Positions 49,219 through 61,398 are shown, counted from the stretch's first letter. The stretch: DNA of 64,000 nt from Paramecium octaurelia (GCA_905182995.1 CAJJDP010000003.1:501820-565819), one strand, 5' to 3'. Made by a program: numbers and translations. The notes: generated from the sequence alone by a model not told the origin.

Positions 49219-50504
49219 TCATTTCAAAATTGTCACCAAAGATTGGACTAACATTCTATCATATTAACCACCTGCCTGATGATTCATTTATATCCATTTG
49301 TGTATAGCCATTTACTCTAATCTAAGTCTTTGTTGTGGATCTTTTCTCAAACAACATTTAGTGAAATCCTATAATTCATTTGAGACATATTTTGGAAAGT
49401 CTACTCTGCCTTCTATAATCTTTCTCATTGTATCTTCTTTGGATGATTGATAAAATGGAGTAGTCCCAGTGGTTAATTCATAAGCTAAAATTCCGATAGA
49501 CCACAAATCAACAGAATGATCATAATCCTACCCTGAAGCTATTTCTGGACACATATAATCTATAGTTCCACAGAAGGATTACCTTGGTTTTGATTCAGGT
49601 GAATAAGTTGCTAAACCAAAATCTGCAATTTTTAAGAATTACTAAAATTGAATAAGTAAATTAGATACTAGACTAATTAAAATGTTTTCAGGTTTAATAT
49701 CTCTATGAATAACTTTCATTTTATGCATATATGAAATGCCTTCAACAATTTAAGCAATGTAATTTCCAGCTTTATTCTCAGTGAATCTACGATTTGGCTG
49801 TTTTTTTAATAATTTATATAGTTCTCCATCTGGCGCATATTCGAGTATCAAAACAATCTAGTTGTAATTTAAGCACAAGTACTTTAGTCTATTCTTAGAA
49901 AACTCCAAAAAGTTTTAAGATGTTAGGATGATTCAAGTAGCTTTGTATTTTGATTTCATGTGCCAATTGAGCCTCCATTTTATACTTACTAATAACAGTT
50001 TTCTGGATGACTTTTAGAGCAACTAAGACTTTTGAAGTCTTCTCTCTATGATAGTGTGAAGATATACTATGCTTAAAAGACATCACTGAATTTCCCTTTG
50101 CCCAAGAACTTGCCAATGTGAAATCTATCAGAAATATTTTAATATTTGGGACTGAGGAGTTCTACTTGTTTTAATTGCATTCTGAGAGCTGAACCATTTG
50201 AAAAGGGAGAAATCGGAGACGGACATTCGGCTGTATCCGGAGTGCGAATAGGGGATTTGGATGCGCATTGTCTTAAGGCTGGCTTGTCCTTCTTCTCTAT
50301 TGATCTACTGTTGTGAGGAATAATTAAGGGAGGATTCGACTTTTGAATGATTGGATCGGGATTAGTAATTTTGTTTTATTCTTCTGATTGTATAATGAGT
50401 TGAGTAAGTGCCGATTGTAATCTCAGTTTGATATTCTTTATTTATTGATCGATCCTTGTTGTAGTCTAGACTACTTTCTGCCAATCATTATCCTCGCTTT
50501 GCAT
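49219..50504 (-). CDS. Aurora-like Ser/Thr protein kinase
   Basis: A protein of 403 residues; introns 50046-50067, 49858-49882 and 49642-49668 (22, 25 and 27 nt). A disordered N-terminus of ~130 residues precedes a complete kinase domain. It has [13 protein letters not shown] (glycine loop), VALKV (catalytic Lys), [13 protein letters not shown], then a T-loop [17 protein letters not shown] and a C-lobe with [13 protein letters not shown]. The T-loop CGTIDY and [11 protein letters not shown] strand resemble the Aurora/PLK-like group. All catalytic residues are intact, so it should be active. It diverges from the PKA-R gene with 81 bp between the start codons. Confidence 0.9.
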
Positions 50505-50585
50505 TATTATAAATAAATAATTTCTTATTTCAATTCCATAATAAGGAAGTAAAGGAAAAATTATGATTAAATAATTATCCAATAA

Positions 50586-51849
50586 ATGAATTAATAGGCA
50601 GATAAGTTACGCTCATATGCCTAAGAAAATGTGGTTTTCCTATTATAGAGACTGATGGAGGACATTTTGGCACAATAGCCGAAGAATGTGGTAAGTTGAA
50701 TTGCTGATATTGAGATTGATTGGTCAATTGCATGGTTGGACAAGAAAGGCAGAGATATAGTCAAATCAAAACAGAGACCAAGTGCCCAATCTTCGTCCTC
50801 GGATGAAGAAGTAATTGAATTACCTAAAAGGCCTGCTGCAGCTCGTAAATAGAGAGCTTCAATTTCTGCTGAAGCATATGGATAGTACAATAGAAAAGAG
50901 GTGTATAATTAAATATAGAATTTCAGTCTTTCCAACCCAGAGTGATTGTCAAGTCTCAATAATAGAAAGAGATTATCAGCAAGAGATTATCCTAATCATT
51001 TATGTTTGCATCTTTGGATAGCAGGGAAAAAGATATTGTAATAGATGCAATGGAAGAACGAAGTTATAAGTATGAACATTTGCTAGCTCTCTATATAGTG
51101 TGGACGATTGGGTAATCAAATAAGGAGATAATGGGGATAATTTATATGTTGTTGATCAAGGTGAATTGAATTGCTTTAAGAGATTCACTAAGGATGGTGA
51201 GAATAAATTCTTGAAAGTGTATTATCCTGGAGAGTCATTTGGAGAATTGGCTCTACTCTACAATGCTCCCAGGGCAGCTTCCATTTAAAGCAAAACCAAT
51301 AGTGTGTTATTTGCTTTGGATAGATAAACCTTCAATCACATTGTTAAAGATGCAGCGATGAAGTATCCTAATTTACAAAATCCATTTTAGAAAAAGAGAA
51401 AAATATGTCAATGTTCTTAAACAAATTGAGCTTCTCTCCATGATGGATCCATATGAACGATCTCATGTTGCTGATGCTATCAAGAGTGCATCTTTTTAAA
51501 AAGGAGAGTATGTCATAAGGGAAGGTGAATAAGGAGATATCTTCTATATGATTGAGGAAGGCAATTTGATTGCAACCAAAACTTTAGTTTAAGGACAAGA
51601 TCCAGTCAAAGTGTTTCAATATAAAGAGGGAGATTATTTTGGAGAATTGGCTTTACTTAAGGACATACCAAGATAAGCTAATGTAGTTGCTGAAGTAATT
51701 TGAATACTATTTAATAGACTGAAGTGAAATTAATATACTTGGATCGACATAGTTTTAAAAGAATGTTGGGGCCATTGGAAGATATTTTAAGAAGAAACAC
51801 AGAGAAGTACCAGAAATATGAGTAATATTGGATCACTTAAGGCAAATGA
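50586..51849 (+). CDS. cAMP-dependent protein kinase regulatory subunit
   Basis: A protein of 377 residues; introns 50691-50714, 50901-50926, 51070-51098, 51363-51390 and 51695-51717 (24, 26, 29, 28 and 23 nt). The N-terminal dimerisation/docking helices (FLLQRLMEDILAQQPKNVIDW) are followed by the inhibitor region, with the pseudosubstrate/autophosphorylation site ARKQRASISAEAYG. Two cAMP-binding domains follow, each with a PBC of the type GESFGELALLYNAPRAA and GDYFGELALL ... PRQANV. It inhibits PKA-C until cAMP binds. The Ser at the P site makes it RII-like, but only one basic residue stands close to it. Confidence 0.95.
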
Positions 51850-51871
51850 AAATGTATCATTTATTTATCAT

Positions 51872-52881
51872 TCAATGCTTTCTTTTTCTTTTTTGTTCTT
51901 TATTTTATTTCTTGTTTCTCTTTAAAGGTTGAGTCTAAACAAAGCTGGTTGAATAAGTGTCTTAGAGTGAGATCACTCTTGCTCCACATCCATTAGCAAC
52001 TTCTACGATTTCTTCTTATTTCTTTTTAAAAATGTCATAGGCTTCTTATTGATATTGCTATAAATAGTTAAATAATGAGTACATAGTCATTCATAACTTT
52101 CTCTAGGAATTCAATCATGTTGATTAATTCATCCAAGATCAAATCGCAAAGTTCTAACTTACGTTTTTTTCTTTCTTATAAATCTTATGTTCCCATATCA
52201 GTATCCAATGAAGTAGCCATAGCAACAATTCTCTTGATTTTCTATGATAGATGAGGAAGGAATACGCTTTTATATTTAAGTGATTTGCTCTTATTCATAA
52301 CTTCCAACAACACTTAAGCATGTCCTTTAAGATTTTTATTATGCTTTTTCTTGCTATCAACCAATAAATGTTATGGGATTTCACCAGCTCCCCAACCAAA
52401 TGGATCGTCATTCTCTTCTTCTTCATCATCCTCTTAAACATCTTAAACTTCCTATGCTGGTTAAACTGGTTATGGTTCAGATTATCCAGTAGGTTGTTAG
52501 GTAGGTTATTGTGTAGGTTATTCAACAACATTGTTATTATTATTAGTTTTCTCTTACTCGAGTTCTAAATTGAGATGATTAAATTACCTTCATCCAAATC
52601 TTAAATATATTCTCTGACTAATTTAATTTTATCTCTAGCTTAAGTAAGTACACTGTGATCCTCTTACATTTCAATTTCACCTTCTTCAAGTAATTAAATC
52701 CATGGTAAGAACCTGAACATATGAATAAGAGATACGCCTCATATTATTGTGTGAATTGATCATCATTTCCACAATTGTCTCCTGACAATGTTTATGGATC
52801 AAACTCTAAGGCTTGCTAGAATGATTCAAAATCAGTTGCAGCCACAGTCAGAATTAGTATGCATACAAGAGATGCTTTCAT
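51872..52881 (-). CDS. secretory-pathway protein with acidic repeats and coiled coil
   Basis: A protein of 310 residues; introns 52684-52712, 52565-52587 and 52058-52082 (29, 23 and 25 nt). A clear signal peptide (MKASLVCILILTVAAT) opens a short ordered region. An acidic, Pro/Gln-rich central repeat follows (many PTQQPxQP-like units and a DDEEEEENDD run), then helical segments and a basic KKQNKEQKRKRK end. Such a composition suggests a lumenal or secreted matrix-type protein, perhaps of trichocysts or the cell surface; this is inference. It converges on PKA-R with 22 bp between the stops. Confidence 0.6.
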
Positions 52882-52983
52882 TATTTGTATATTAATAATA
52901 ATGCATAAATTCGTTTTTAGAATCCATAATTGTTCCCTCCTCAAATAATACTTTCTGCTTTTGCATTTAAATTAATATATTTA

Positions 52984-54451
52984 TCATTCATGATACTTGG
53001 TAAAATCATAGACATTGATTCTTTCCTCCTCTTGTCCCCAAACAAAGCAAACATAGTAATTCTTATTCTTGAGACTGGAATGCAACTCATGAATTCTCAC
53101 TCTCTTTATATAAGCACCATTGGCAGCATTATCGATTTAATCTATTTATTAGAACTACAATAAAATCATATTCATACACTTCGGTTATAAACATGTACGT
53201 TTCCATCGGCAGCTACAACTAGGATGTTTTCATTTACTGCAGCTGCACTGATATTTTGATGCTCAATCTTAGTCAACAACTTAGCATCCTCCTTAATCTT
53301 TCTCTCAGTGTTCAATCTATACACTCTGCACTATGATTTATTACACAAAGTGGCCAGAGTCCCATGTTCATTTAGACTTGCATCCAATACACTCGTCTTC
53401 TCACCTCTTAAGACTTCTTCTTTTTCAAGAGTCCTAAATGTGTGATCCTTATTGAACTTAATCTCATAGATACTTGTGTCCACACTCCAAGAACTCACTA
53501 CCAAAAATCCCTTCATAAAACAAGAACTGTAATGTTCACCATAAGATGTATTTATTTCCTTCAACAGTTCACCCTTCATATTCCATACCTTGATGTGAGT
53601 ATCTGAACTTGTAGAAATGAGAATTTTATCATTTTCATCAACATGTAAACTATTAATGTCACTTTTATGGCAATTCTTAGTTTTAGGAATTACCTTGAAA
53701 TATTACTTATCCTCTGCTTTTGGGTAGAACTCTAAATTGAATAATTGGTTGTTTGCTGAGAAATACGCAATTTCCTCTTTTTTTGATATGCAGATGGCTG
53801 TTGCATGTGTGTCATTCAGAGTATGGAATAAATATTTTGGTTACTCTGGATTCTTGAAAAATTGTTCCATCTCAAATAATTTGATACTATTGTCGAATCC
53901 TGTTGCTATCAAATATCTATTATTGTATGCAAAATCGGTTATGTAATCAGAAAATCCCTTTACAGAAGATAAATAAAGGGGATGAGTAACTAAAATAATA
54001 ATTATTATTTACTTTTGCTTGAAGATTTCTATTTTTCCTTATTTTATAAGGACTTATTATGCTTCTCCTATTTCAGCAATTCCTTATACGATACATGAGG
54101 ATGATTTTCCTATTTTTACTGTTAGCTCTCCTATTTGATTTATTGTTTTTAGGCATCCTTAGATTAATATTGCTCTTTTTCAGAATTCTTTCGCTTTCCT
54201 TATTTCTAGTTTTTCTCCTACTTATCCTGCTTCTCTTATGTCTTTTATTTTTGTTTCTTGACTTCTTCTTCATTGTTAGTCTTTTCAATTCTAGTAATTT
54301 TGGTATATGCTTTAGAATTCACGTACTTGCAAACACTCACTTTGTAGACAGAGTAGAATATGTAAATGGCTGAAAATTCAATCAATATTTTCAAATAATC
54401 ATACTCTGGCCATATAATTTTACTTGTGTATTCAAACAAACCTATTTCCAT
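52984..54451 (-). CDS. TBL2: TBL2-like WD40 protein with N-terminal membrane anchor
   Basis: A protein of 473 residues; introns 53990-54012 and 53155-53177 (23 nt each). The N-terminus holds one hydrophobic segment (about residues 20-38) and a long basic, Lys/Gln-rich linker, the layout of animal TBL2, an ER-anchored WD40 protein. WD-type blades follow from about residue 150. Examples are a blade with SDYITDFAYNNRYLIATGFD ... IKLFEM, an SLHVDENDKILISTSSDTHIKVWNM blade, and a CRVYRLNTER segment. TBL2 scaffolds stress signalling at the ER in animals, partly by contacting PERK; no equivalent is proven here. TBL2 is a judgement from architecture and blade style. Confidence 0.65.
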
Positions 54452-54559
54452 TATAATTAATATAAAAATGATAATTTGTTTTGATTTCTAAGTATTTAAG
54501 TTTTATGGATGTGAGAATGTATCTAATTTAAAATAAATATCTCAATTTTTCTCAATATA

Positions 54560-55197
54560 ATGTCTCAATCATTATCCATTCACGTAGAATCGAGAAAAAT
54601 GTTTGTTTTACAGCAAGTTAATCAACTTGAAGCACTCCTTAATAAATGGATCAGCTCAAACAACCTCAATGAAGAAAATACTCATTCATCTCATATGGAA
54701 GAATAAGTGACACAAAGTCAAACAGCAACTCATATTTCTCACTTCTAAGGATTCCTCACTTATTTACGATCACTCAGTATTGATGAACTCGCTTGCCATA
54801 CAATTAAATCTCTCCAATAACACTTTGATTATATGTAGTAAGTTCTAGAGAATGAAGTCAAGCTCTATCAATAACGACAATTTCTCAAAGATCAAGTAAA
54901 ATAAGATGAGAAAAAGGGTCATAAATTTTCTAAGAAATCAAACTTAATTCTAAAAAACTGGTTATATAAACATTTCTCCTACCCATACCCTACAAAGGAA
55001 TAAACCTTGTAATTAGCTGAGAAATGTAATTTGACATACAAACAGGTATTATGATCTTAAGTTCTTAGATCCAAATTTGGTTTATAAATGCAAGAGGAAG
55101 AATAAACAACAAGACATATGAAGAGAAGAAATTTAAAAATATTGTTAAATACAAATATTTGTCAATCAATAAAGTTTAATAGAAGCCAACAGAATGA
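54560..55197 (+). CDS. TALE-class homeodomain protein
   Basis: A protein of 204 residues; one 23-nt intron at 55046-55068 inside the homeodomain. The N-terminal ~125 residues are helical and Gln/Ser-rich. Residues about 127-185 form a homeodomain: a first helix LILKNWLYKHF, the three-residue loop extension SYPYP diagnostic of TALE proteins, a second helix, and the recognition helix IQIWFINARGR. The recognition helix keeps the WFxNxR core with a Gly in place of a more common Arg. A basic tail follows. TALE factors bind DNA as dimers. Homeodomains are scarce in ciliates. Confidence 0.8.
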
Positions 55198-55401
55198 ATT
55201 ATTATTATTAATAAAATTATTAATCAAAGTGCGTATGTAAGCACTCTAATTTACACCATCAGTATACTTTAATAAATCAATTCAGATCGAGACCCTTATC
55301 TATTCAACAAATTAAACTTCCTTTAGTAATTCTAAATATAGATATCCAATTCTTATTATGTTCTTACTCTTGCACGTTTAACTGAAACTATTTATTTTTT
55401 G

Positions 55402-55722
55402 ATGGAGTTGATCTATTTTAAAATGACTAACATAAGAACACAAAATCCTAGTATGGACGATCTATAAGGAGTGTATTTTCTCAGTTGAAATATCAAAAAT
55501 AGGTTTGATTAGGAGAGATAGAGTTTCTTTTAATTTCGGATTAAGTTCGGTACTTTACGTCCATATTTAAGGAAATTTCTGAAAAATCTTAAGTAATAAT
55601 TGATGGTCCTAAAGACCCAAATTTTTGTTGATCATTTAGAGGATCATTCATAATTGATGGAAAAAGAAATCCTCAGATAATATTCCATTTATGATCTACT
55701 TATGGATTCTATAAACCTTTGA
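55402..55722 (+). CDS. small possible gene, unresolved
   Basis: A frame of ~96 codons using a 30-nt intron at 55473-55502. The translation starts MELIYFKMTNIRTQNPSM and continues as a charged helical segment (FKRLIKNLKQQ-like). A second frame just downstream (about 55708-55864) also looks coding but could not be joined by a canonical intron. It is either a short gene or the remains of a larger one. No domain is recognised. Confidence 0.35.
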
Positions 55723-55964
55723 AAGATGGAAATAATCTAAGTTATTGCTTTTAGTTTAAGTATTTGAAGGATAGAAGAAAAGGAATTACGAACATATAGA
55801 ACAAATTACTGATTAACATAGAGAATTATTGAGTTTAATTGCACTCATTTATTTTATAGGTTATCATCAATCTTGAGATTACTTACAACTTTTAAATAAT
55901 ATTAATAAATTATAATTTCTTAATAAATCAAATAAGACATAATGATTATTTTCCTTATTTATAA

Positions 55965-56811
55965 TCATATAAAAAATTGATAGTTCTTGACATCCTCGTT
56001 TGTAAACTCCTTAATACTCTTCTCATTATGATAGCAACTAAAATATTAATTCCAAATACCCTATCAATGATACACAAGTTGATGTCAATTTCATACAATA
56101 CAGTTCGTCGATAATGTTAAGGATGTCCATGTCCGTCAATTCAAATGTATGATTAAAATTGAGTTCTAAATGCAATAAGCTATAGTTCATTCTTAAAACC
56201 TCTAATAATTCTGCCCAAATCTATCTTGTGTATTTAATCCCACTTTATTCGAAATTCAGACTTAAACTTTATAAATTCAATTCCTTCAAAGTCTAAAACA
56301 ATTCTGATAAGCTCTCCCTGTTAATTGCATGTCTAATCATAATATAATCACTTGTATACCTTTGAAAACTTAAGTTGACCTACTTTAATGATTCAATATC
56401 TGACATATATTTAAATAGACTGGAAAATATGGATTGATCATAAGTTACTGTGTCATTGGATGAAAAACTAAATCTCTATAGCTTCATATTTTTGATTCCT
56501 TCAAATACAGTTGATGCCAAAAACAGATCTTCGTCTACAAATTATAACTCGCAACTAATTATTATTATATAAGATTTACTCATCCAAACTGATAGAAAGT
56601 GATTTAAGAGAGTCTAAATTAGAAAGACTTATAAACATATTTTTTAAAGTCAAAAGCGAGATATTTTTCATACTAAATTATTAATTATCAATTATTACCT
56701 TTGGAATCCAAGATGAAAATGCTGCAAAATTTATAAATTTAATAAACTATTATGAAACAATTAAAGCGATTTGTCCTGAATGACTTTGAATTGATAAAGT
56801 TGCAAAGACAT
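55965..56811 (-). CDS. leucine-rich-repeat protein
   Basis: A protein of 257 residues; introns 56673-56698, 56555-56579 and 56038-56059 (26, 25 and 22 nt). LRR-like units of the LxxLNLS/LxxLxLxF type recur from about residue 40 to 230. They include SLSNLDSLKSLSI, SDIESLKQVNLSFQRYTSD and YSLLHLELNFNHTFEL. The spacing is somewhat irregular (24-30 residues), like RNI-type repeats. No F-box or signal peptide is clear. A second LRR gene lies immediately upstream on the same strand, so the pair may be a local duplication that has diverged. Confidence 0.65.
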
Positions 56812-56980
56812 TGATTTAATAAAGTCTTAATTTTTATTAAGTAATAAAGACAGAGTTTTAAAGATGAATTTAAATGTTTAAATATAATGAGCACGTATGG
56901 TTAATTTAAAGGACTTAATTTATTCTAATTACATCCAAAGTGTTGGTAAGTGTTGCAATTCTTATATCACATGATTTGTT

Positions 56981-58755
56981 TCAGTTACATTAATACTATT
57001 TTTATAATAAAAAATACATTTCAATATTTAATTTTCCTCCATTGAGGTAAAGAAGTTAAGGAAAATACTATAAGTGTTCTAGAGTTTAATATAAATTTTC
57101 AAAAATGGTTCCTCTAAAATCTATATTAATCAAAGTTTCTGAAAGCTTCTACAAGTAGATCAGACTTTTAAAGGTTAGCTTTTTACATTTCTTAATATTG
57201 ATTTCAGTTAAAATCAAATTTTAACAAATGCCTAGTATATCCTTATCTATAATTTCAGTTTTTTTAAAGCATATTTTAGTAATTGTCTAAAAATTGAACA
57301 TCAATTTAATGAATTTTATCTCAGAGTTGCTTATCAATACCTGCTGATGCTATTTGAGTAATCTTTCATAAAATTAATTAGGAGTAAGTTAGTTCTATTA
57401 TTCAGATTTATCTTAAGTATCCAATTAAAGTGGTTTATTATTCAAAAGTAATCGTTCACAACCAACACAACTTTTAAATAAGTCATATGTTTCTGGTTCT
57501 AAAATAATTTAATCTGTAGTTACTATCTTAGTAAGAATTTAAGTTTACAATAAATTTAAAACTGCTGTTGATATATTTTAAATATTTTTTGTTGATGTAT
57601 AAATTTCTATTAATTAAATTTCAGATAAGTGATTTCTGATATAATATGTGCACAATTCTGGTATGCTAAATTTAAATATATCAGCTTATCCTCCACTTTC
57701 ACTTGTGCCACTAATTCCCAGATATTTTAGTTAGTTAAATTTGCCTGTATCGAAGGCCTTCTTCAAATGTTCAGCTTAAATCTAAGTAGAATATGCCAGA
57801 TTCAAATCTGATAAATTTTTCAAAGGTTTATTTGTTAAATACTCCAAAGAGGATTCAGTTATCTATGGTAAATTGGATATGTCTAAGTTTTTCAATTGGC
57901 AAGTTAACGTATAATGGGCATCACACAATAAATAAATGGATTTGTCAGATATATATCTACATCCAGATAGGGAAATTGCTCTAAGATTCTTAAGTAGTTT
58001 TCCAGCTTCAACCATCTAATGAATCAATTTGTCATTAATCAAACAATTAGCAAGATCCAACTTGTTTATTTTAGTTTTGCTTGCTCCTAACAATGCATAT
58101 CCATTTTTTTTAAAGATGCTTTCCTCAACATCTGTAATTGAACCTTAAAAACTCAATAGATCCAACTATTTTACATGTTTTGAATCGTGAATATGATGAA
58201 ATACAGATAAGGATAGTTTGCATTCATTAGCTATAAGTGATCTTAATTCTTTGTAATGACAACTAAAAATGACCTATATAAGTTTATCAGATGCCAATCC
58301 ACTAATGTTTATGGATATTAGATTCACCAAAGATTTATCTCTAAAGAGTTATAGCAATGTTTCTTCTTTGAATTTGCTATAAGAGATATTTAAAATTTAT
58401 AGATTTTAAGGCACTGTTAAATAGATCTATGTATGAGATAAATCTAATTTTTAAACTCCAAAATTTTGCAAGAGAGAAATACCCTCATCAGTGATATTTG
58501 GGCATCCCTTAAAACTTAATTCTTTAATTGTTTTTAAATTGTTTCCTTATATAAGCCCAGAGAGAATAGCATCCTTAAATAAAGAGCCATCAAGTATTAA
58601 TGACTCCAAATGGGGATTCAGATTGCATTGATCTAAAATTAGATTAAAATCCTCTTCTTTAAGATCTGCTTGTATCTCAACTTGAGTAATGGGAATCTTT
58701 TGATTTAGTTTGCATAATGTCCTCAAATACAATTTTTAATCTTAATAAATTGCAT
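56981..58755 (-). CDS. large leucine-rich-repeat protein (AMN1/RNI-like)
   Basis: About 590 residues of LRRs in one open frame without introns, from LYLRTLCKLNQK to a stop at 56983-56981. Typical units are HLESLILDGSLF, TIKELSFKGCPNITDEGIS, ALLGASKTKINKLDLANC and NLRAISLSGCRYISDKSI. The SxCxxITD-style endings are those of RNI/AMN1/F-box-leucine-rich proteins. The 5' end is unresolved: the frame stays open to an in-frame ATG at 58936, but that would overlap the upstream gene. The only nearby ATG (58755) is out of frame unless a non-canonical intron exists. Confidence 0.6.
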
Positions 58756-58791
58756 TCTATATGTTAACTTATAGAATAGTAAGTATAGTTT

Positions 58792-59923
58792 TCAAAGCAA
58801 TGAACCAAATTTATCTTTTAATCTATTTATTTATCTTTATAACCTTGTTCTTCACATCACCTTTAAGAGAACAATTTAAAAATATTAAAGAACTTAGACA
58901 ATTATGATAATGAATACCCTCTTTGATCAAACTCATAATGGTTAAAATAACTCAGGATGCCGTCATCTATGGGAGTAAACAAATTTTTGGGAAGCTGCTC
59001 AAATGACTATCCATCTATTCTTTAATTCTCATTAATCATAAATAAATTACAATCAACTCTTTCATATTGTTCCACTCTGCTGTGAGTGTATAGCATTATT
59101 ATTTTATCTTAATATTCAATTGAATGTTTCCCTTCTCTCCTACATCCCCTACTGCTACGGTCTCACCCTCTTAGTTGAGGTAATGTATTTTATCATTTAT
59201 AACATTTGTCCTGCTTTTCTTTATTAAATCGCTTATTTTTACACCAGAAGTCAACTCCAGATATTTTAAAATGTGAATGTCTTACATTTCATTTAATTGT
59301 TTGAATTAAACAAGTTGATCATTATATATTATTACAATTAAAGATTGCTTTGAGAAATGTGCTCCATTGCCATTTTGATTTATTATACTATTTTATTCAG
59401 CTTGGGGTAGGTTGGCTATTAATTCGTAATTATCCTCATTCAAAATACCCTCCATATATGTAAAGGGCATAATTTTATTCATCCCCAGATCATCAATATG
59501 CATAACAATCTGTTACCGAACTCCCTTTAGATCGAGGCCTGTGTAAAATTCAATGCAATTTGCTAAACCTAAATTCACCAACCCTTTCTACTTTGACATT
59601 CTCATAGTTTTGCAGATTATCAACACCTCATCATCATTATTAATAATCTCGTATTTTATAATATCCACTAGAATTCCCATCAAACCAAGATTTCTTAACC
59701 TTTGATTGATCTTCTTCTAATGATTTACTAATTATTCAGCCATTTCGATTCTTTAATCTAAAGCTCCATCAAAATTAGTTTTAACCATTAAGAGTGAAAA
59801 CTTGTCATTTGAAATTATTTGAATTTATTCATAATCAAGATGATCATAATTTTATTCAGCTTTATTTAAAGTGCCAAAAAATTCTTCAATCAAGGGACTT
59901 TTGATGTTGATATTAAAATTCAT
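58792..59923 (-). CDS. protein of unknown function
   Basis: A protein of 360 residues if two introns (23 nt around 59003-59025 and 26 nt around 58835-58860) are used. Without the second intron the frame would stop at 58857. It starts MNFNINIKSPLIEEFFG, is rich in N, I, L and K, and shows one ordered region (about 85-180) with a strand/helix pattern (ILVDIIKYEIIN ... NCIEFYTGLDL). No signal peptide, membrane segment or known motif. The 3' end competes with the LRR gene downstream for the same sequence. Confidence 0.55.
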
Positions 59924-60020
59924 AAATAATTTATTTGATTAATTAATAATTAAATTATTGAATCTTAATAAAATTAAGCTCTGGGATATATTTATTAGTT
60001 TTATGGATAGATGCTAAGAA

Positions 60021-60092
60021 TCCGCGTTAGTATAGTGGTTAGTATTCAAGCCTGTCACGTTTGAGGCCCGGGTTCAATTCCCGGACGCGGAG
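60021..60092 (+). tRNA. tRNA-Asp (anticodon GTC)
   Basis: A 72-nt cloverleaf. The acceptor stem TCCGCGT/ACGCGGA is a perfect 7-bp pair with discriminator G. The D-arm region GTATAGTGG contains the A box. The anticodon stem CAAGC/GTTTG bounds the loop CTGTCAC with GTC, decoding GAC and GAT (Asp). The T-arm GGGTTCAATTCC supplies the B box. No intron. It is followed directly by an eight-T run. Confidence 0.96.
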
Positions 60093-60093
60093 C

Positions 60094-60101
60094 TTTTTTT
60101 T
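60094..60101 (+). terminator. RNA polymerase III T-run terminator
   Basis: Eight consecutive T residues start one base after the discriminator of the tRNA-Asp gene; a second, shorter T-run follows. This is the usual Pol III stop signal. Confidence 0.85.
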
Positions 60102-60507
60102 ATTTTTTTATTCCTTTAAATTATCATTTATTATCAATCAAATTTTATTTTAAAAACCAATAGCTGCTTGTAATAGTATGGAAGCAATTCCATATTGAAT
60201 TTTAAATGTCGAACCATAAGAAATCATATATTAAATGGGTATTGTATTATCATTCAATTAAACCAGTTAAATTTGAAGCATTAATTATAAAACCGACTTA
60301 GTTATAACAGATATTGTAATTGATATTTGTATGATCAAATGGAATATTTTATAGTGTTTTTTAAAGTAAGCTGAATAATAATCTTTAAAATACAGTAATA
60401 ATAAAATTAAGTTAGATCATCATAACAAATGTTTCGATCTATTATTCCAATTCGATTTATAAATAATTGTTCTTATTAGATTTTCTCATAAATAAAAATT
60501 ATATCCC

Positions 60508-60855
60508 TCAATAAATTAGGATATAATTTTATGTACCAGTTTATTCACCCCACTCACTATTTCGATTATTAACTATGTTTGCATAGATAGTCATCAAGAA
60601 TAGCAGAGTTATTACACAACGATACTGATAGTTGAAGTATATTTGATAATACAGAAATTATGAATAGATTGTATATTAACTTAAAGCTTGTTTTTATACA
60701 ACCTTTTTAGGCAAAATAGCCAAAATTCTGAAATGCAGTTTGCAATAGTGCTTATAAACTTCGAGCAAGACAATTATTTTATTAATCAGTCCTGTATAAA
60801 CCTTGATTAATAAATTTTTAATTAGCGTTTTTCCAATCACTCTAATATTTAACAT
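60508..60855 (-). CDS. possible small membrane protein
   Basis: Uninterrupted 115-codon frame starting MLNIRVIGKTLIKN, with two hydrophobic segments (about 25-37 and 80-97) and an end of NNRNSEWGEQTGT. The ~930-bp interval around it (60093-61020) holds nothing else I can recognise. Under a one-stop code a frame this long can arise by chance about once in eight tries, so support is weak. It might also be a fragment of a larger membrane protein gene. Confidence 0.25.
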
Positions 60856-61020
60856 TTAAAAATTTTCACTCGTTTATGGTTTTTCATTACTTTTGATTTA
60901 ATAGTTTTTGTCAAGGGAATCACAATTACCAATATTATTTCAATTAATTAAGATTTCACTTAAACTCTTACTATTATAAGGTGAAAAGCTTTAGAAAGAA
61001 TTATTAATTTATTAATTATA

Positions 61021-61317
61021 ATGAATGATACGAGGGAAAATGAAATTTGCGATCAAGCAATGAACCAAGTGGAGTCAAGAATTCTCAAATATCTTTGTGA
61101 TGAATTAAAACTGGAATAATTCACTGATCCACAATTGAAATAATTTATCTATGAAGACTCGAAGAAAAAATAGATATTCTCTTTACGTTCCCTAGACTCT
61201 GATACTGAGACCTAAGACAGCTTATCTTGCTCTTCTAGCAACAGATGCTCCCTCTAATTAACTCGATCTCCACTCATTCTCAAAAGGTTAAGTGTTCCCA
61301 TAACAGAACAAATTTGA
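61021..61317 (+). CDS. small Ser-rich protein, unknown
   Basis: Intronless 98-residue frame. A helical N-terminus (QVESRILKYLCDELKLEQF) is followed by a Ser/Thr/Asp-rich half with several SP/TP sites (RSLDSDTETQDS; TRSPLIL). No domain is recognised. The frame starts with a good ATG and ends at TGA 61315-61317. The serine-rich second half suggests phosphorylation, but no function can be assigned. Confidence 0.5.
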
Positions 61318-61398
61318 TGTTGATTGTGTGTGTTTAAATTTGTTTAAAATCCATTATATATACTATTCTTATCACTATTATTATGATAGTAGGTCAAT

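Noticed and set aside
54059-54373. Leucine/phenylalanine-rich plus-strand frame resembling a membrane protein
   Set aside because: It is the antisense of the Lys/Gln-rich linker of the TBL2-like gene; Lys codons read in reverse give Leu/Phe.
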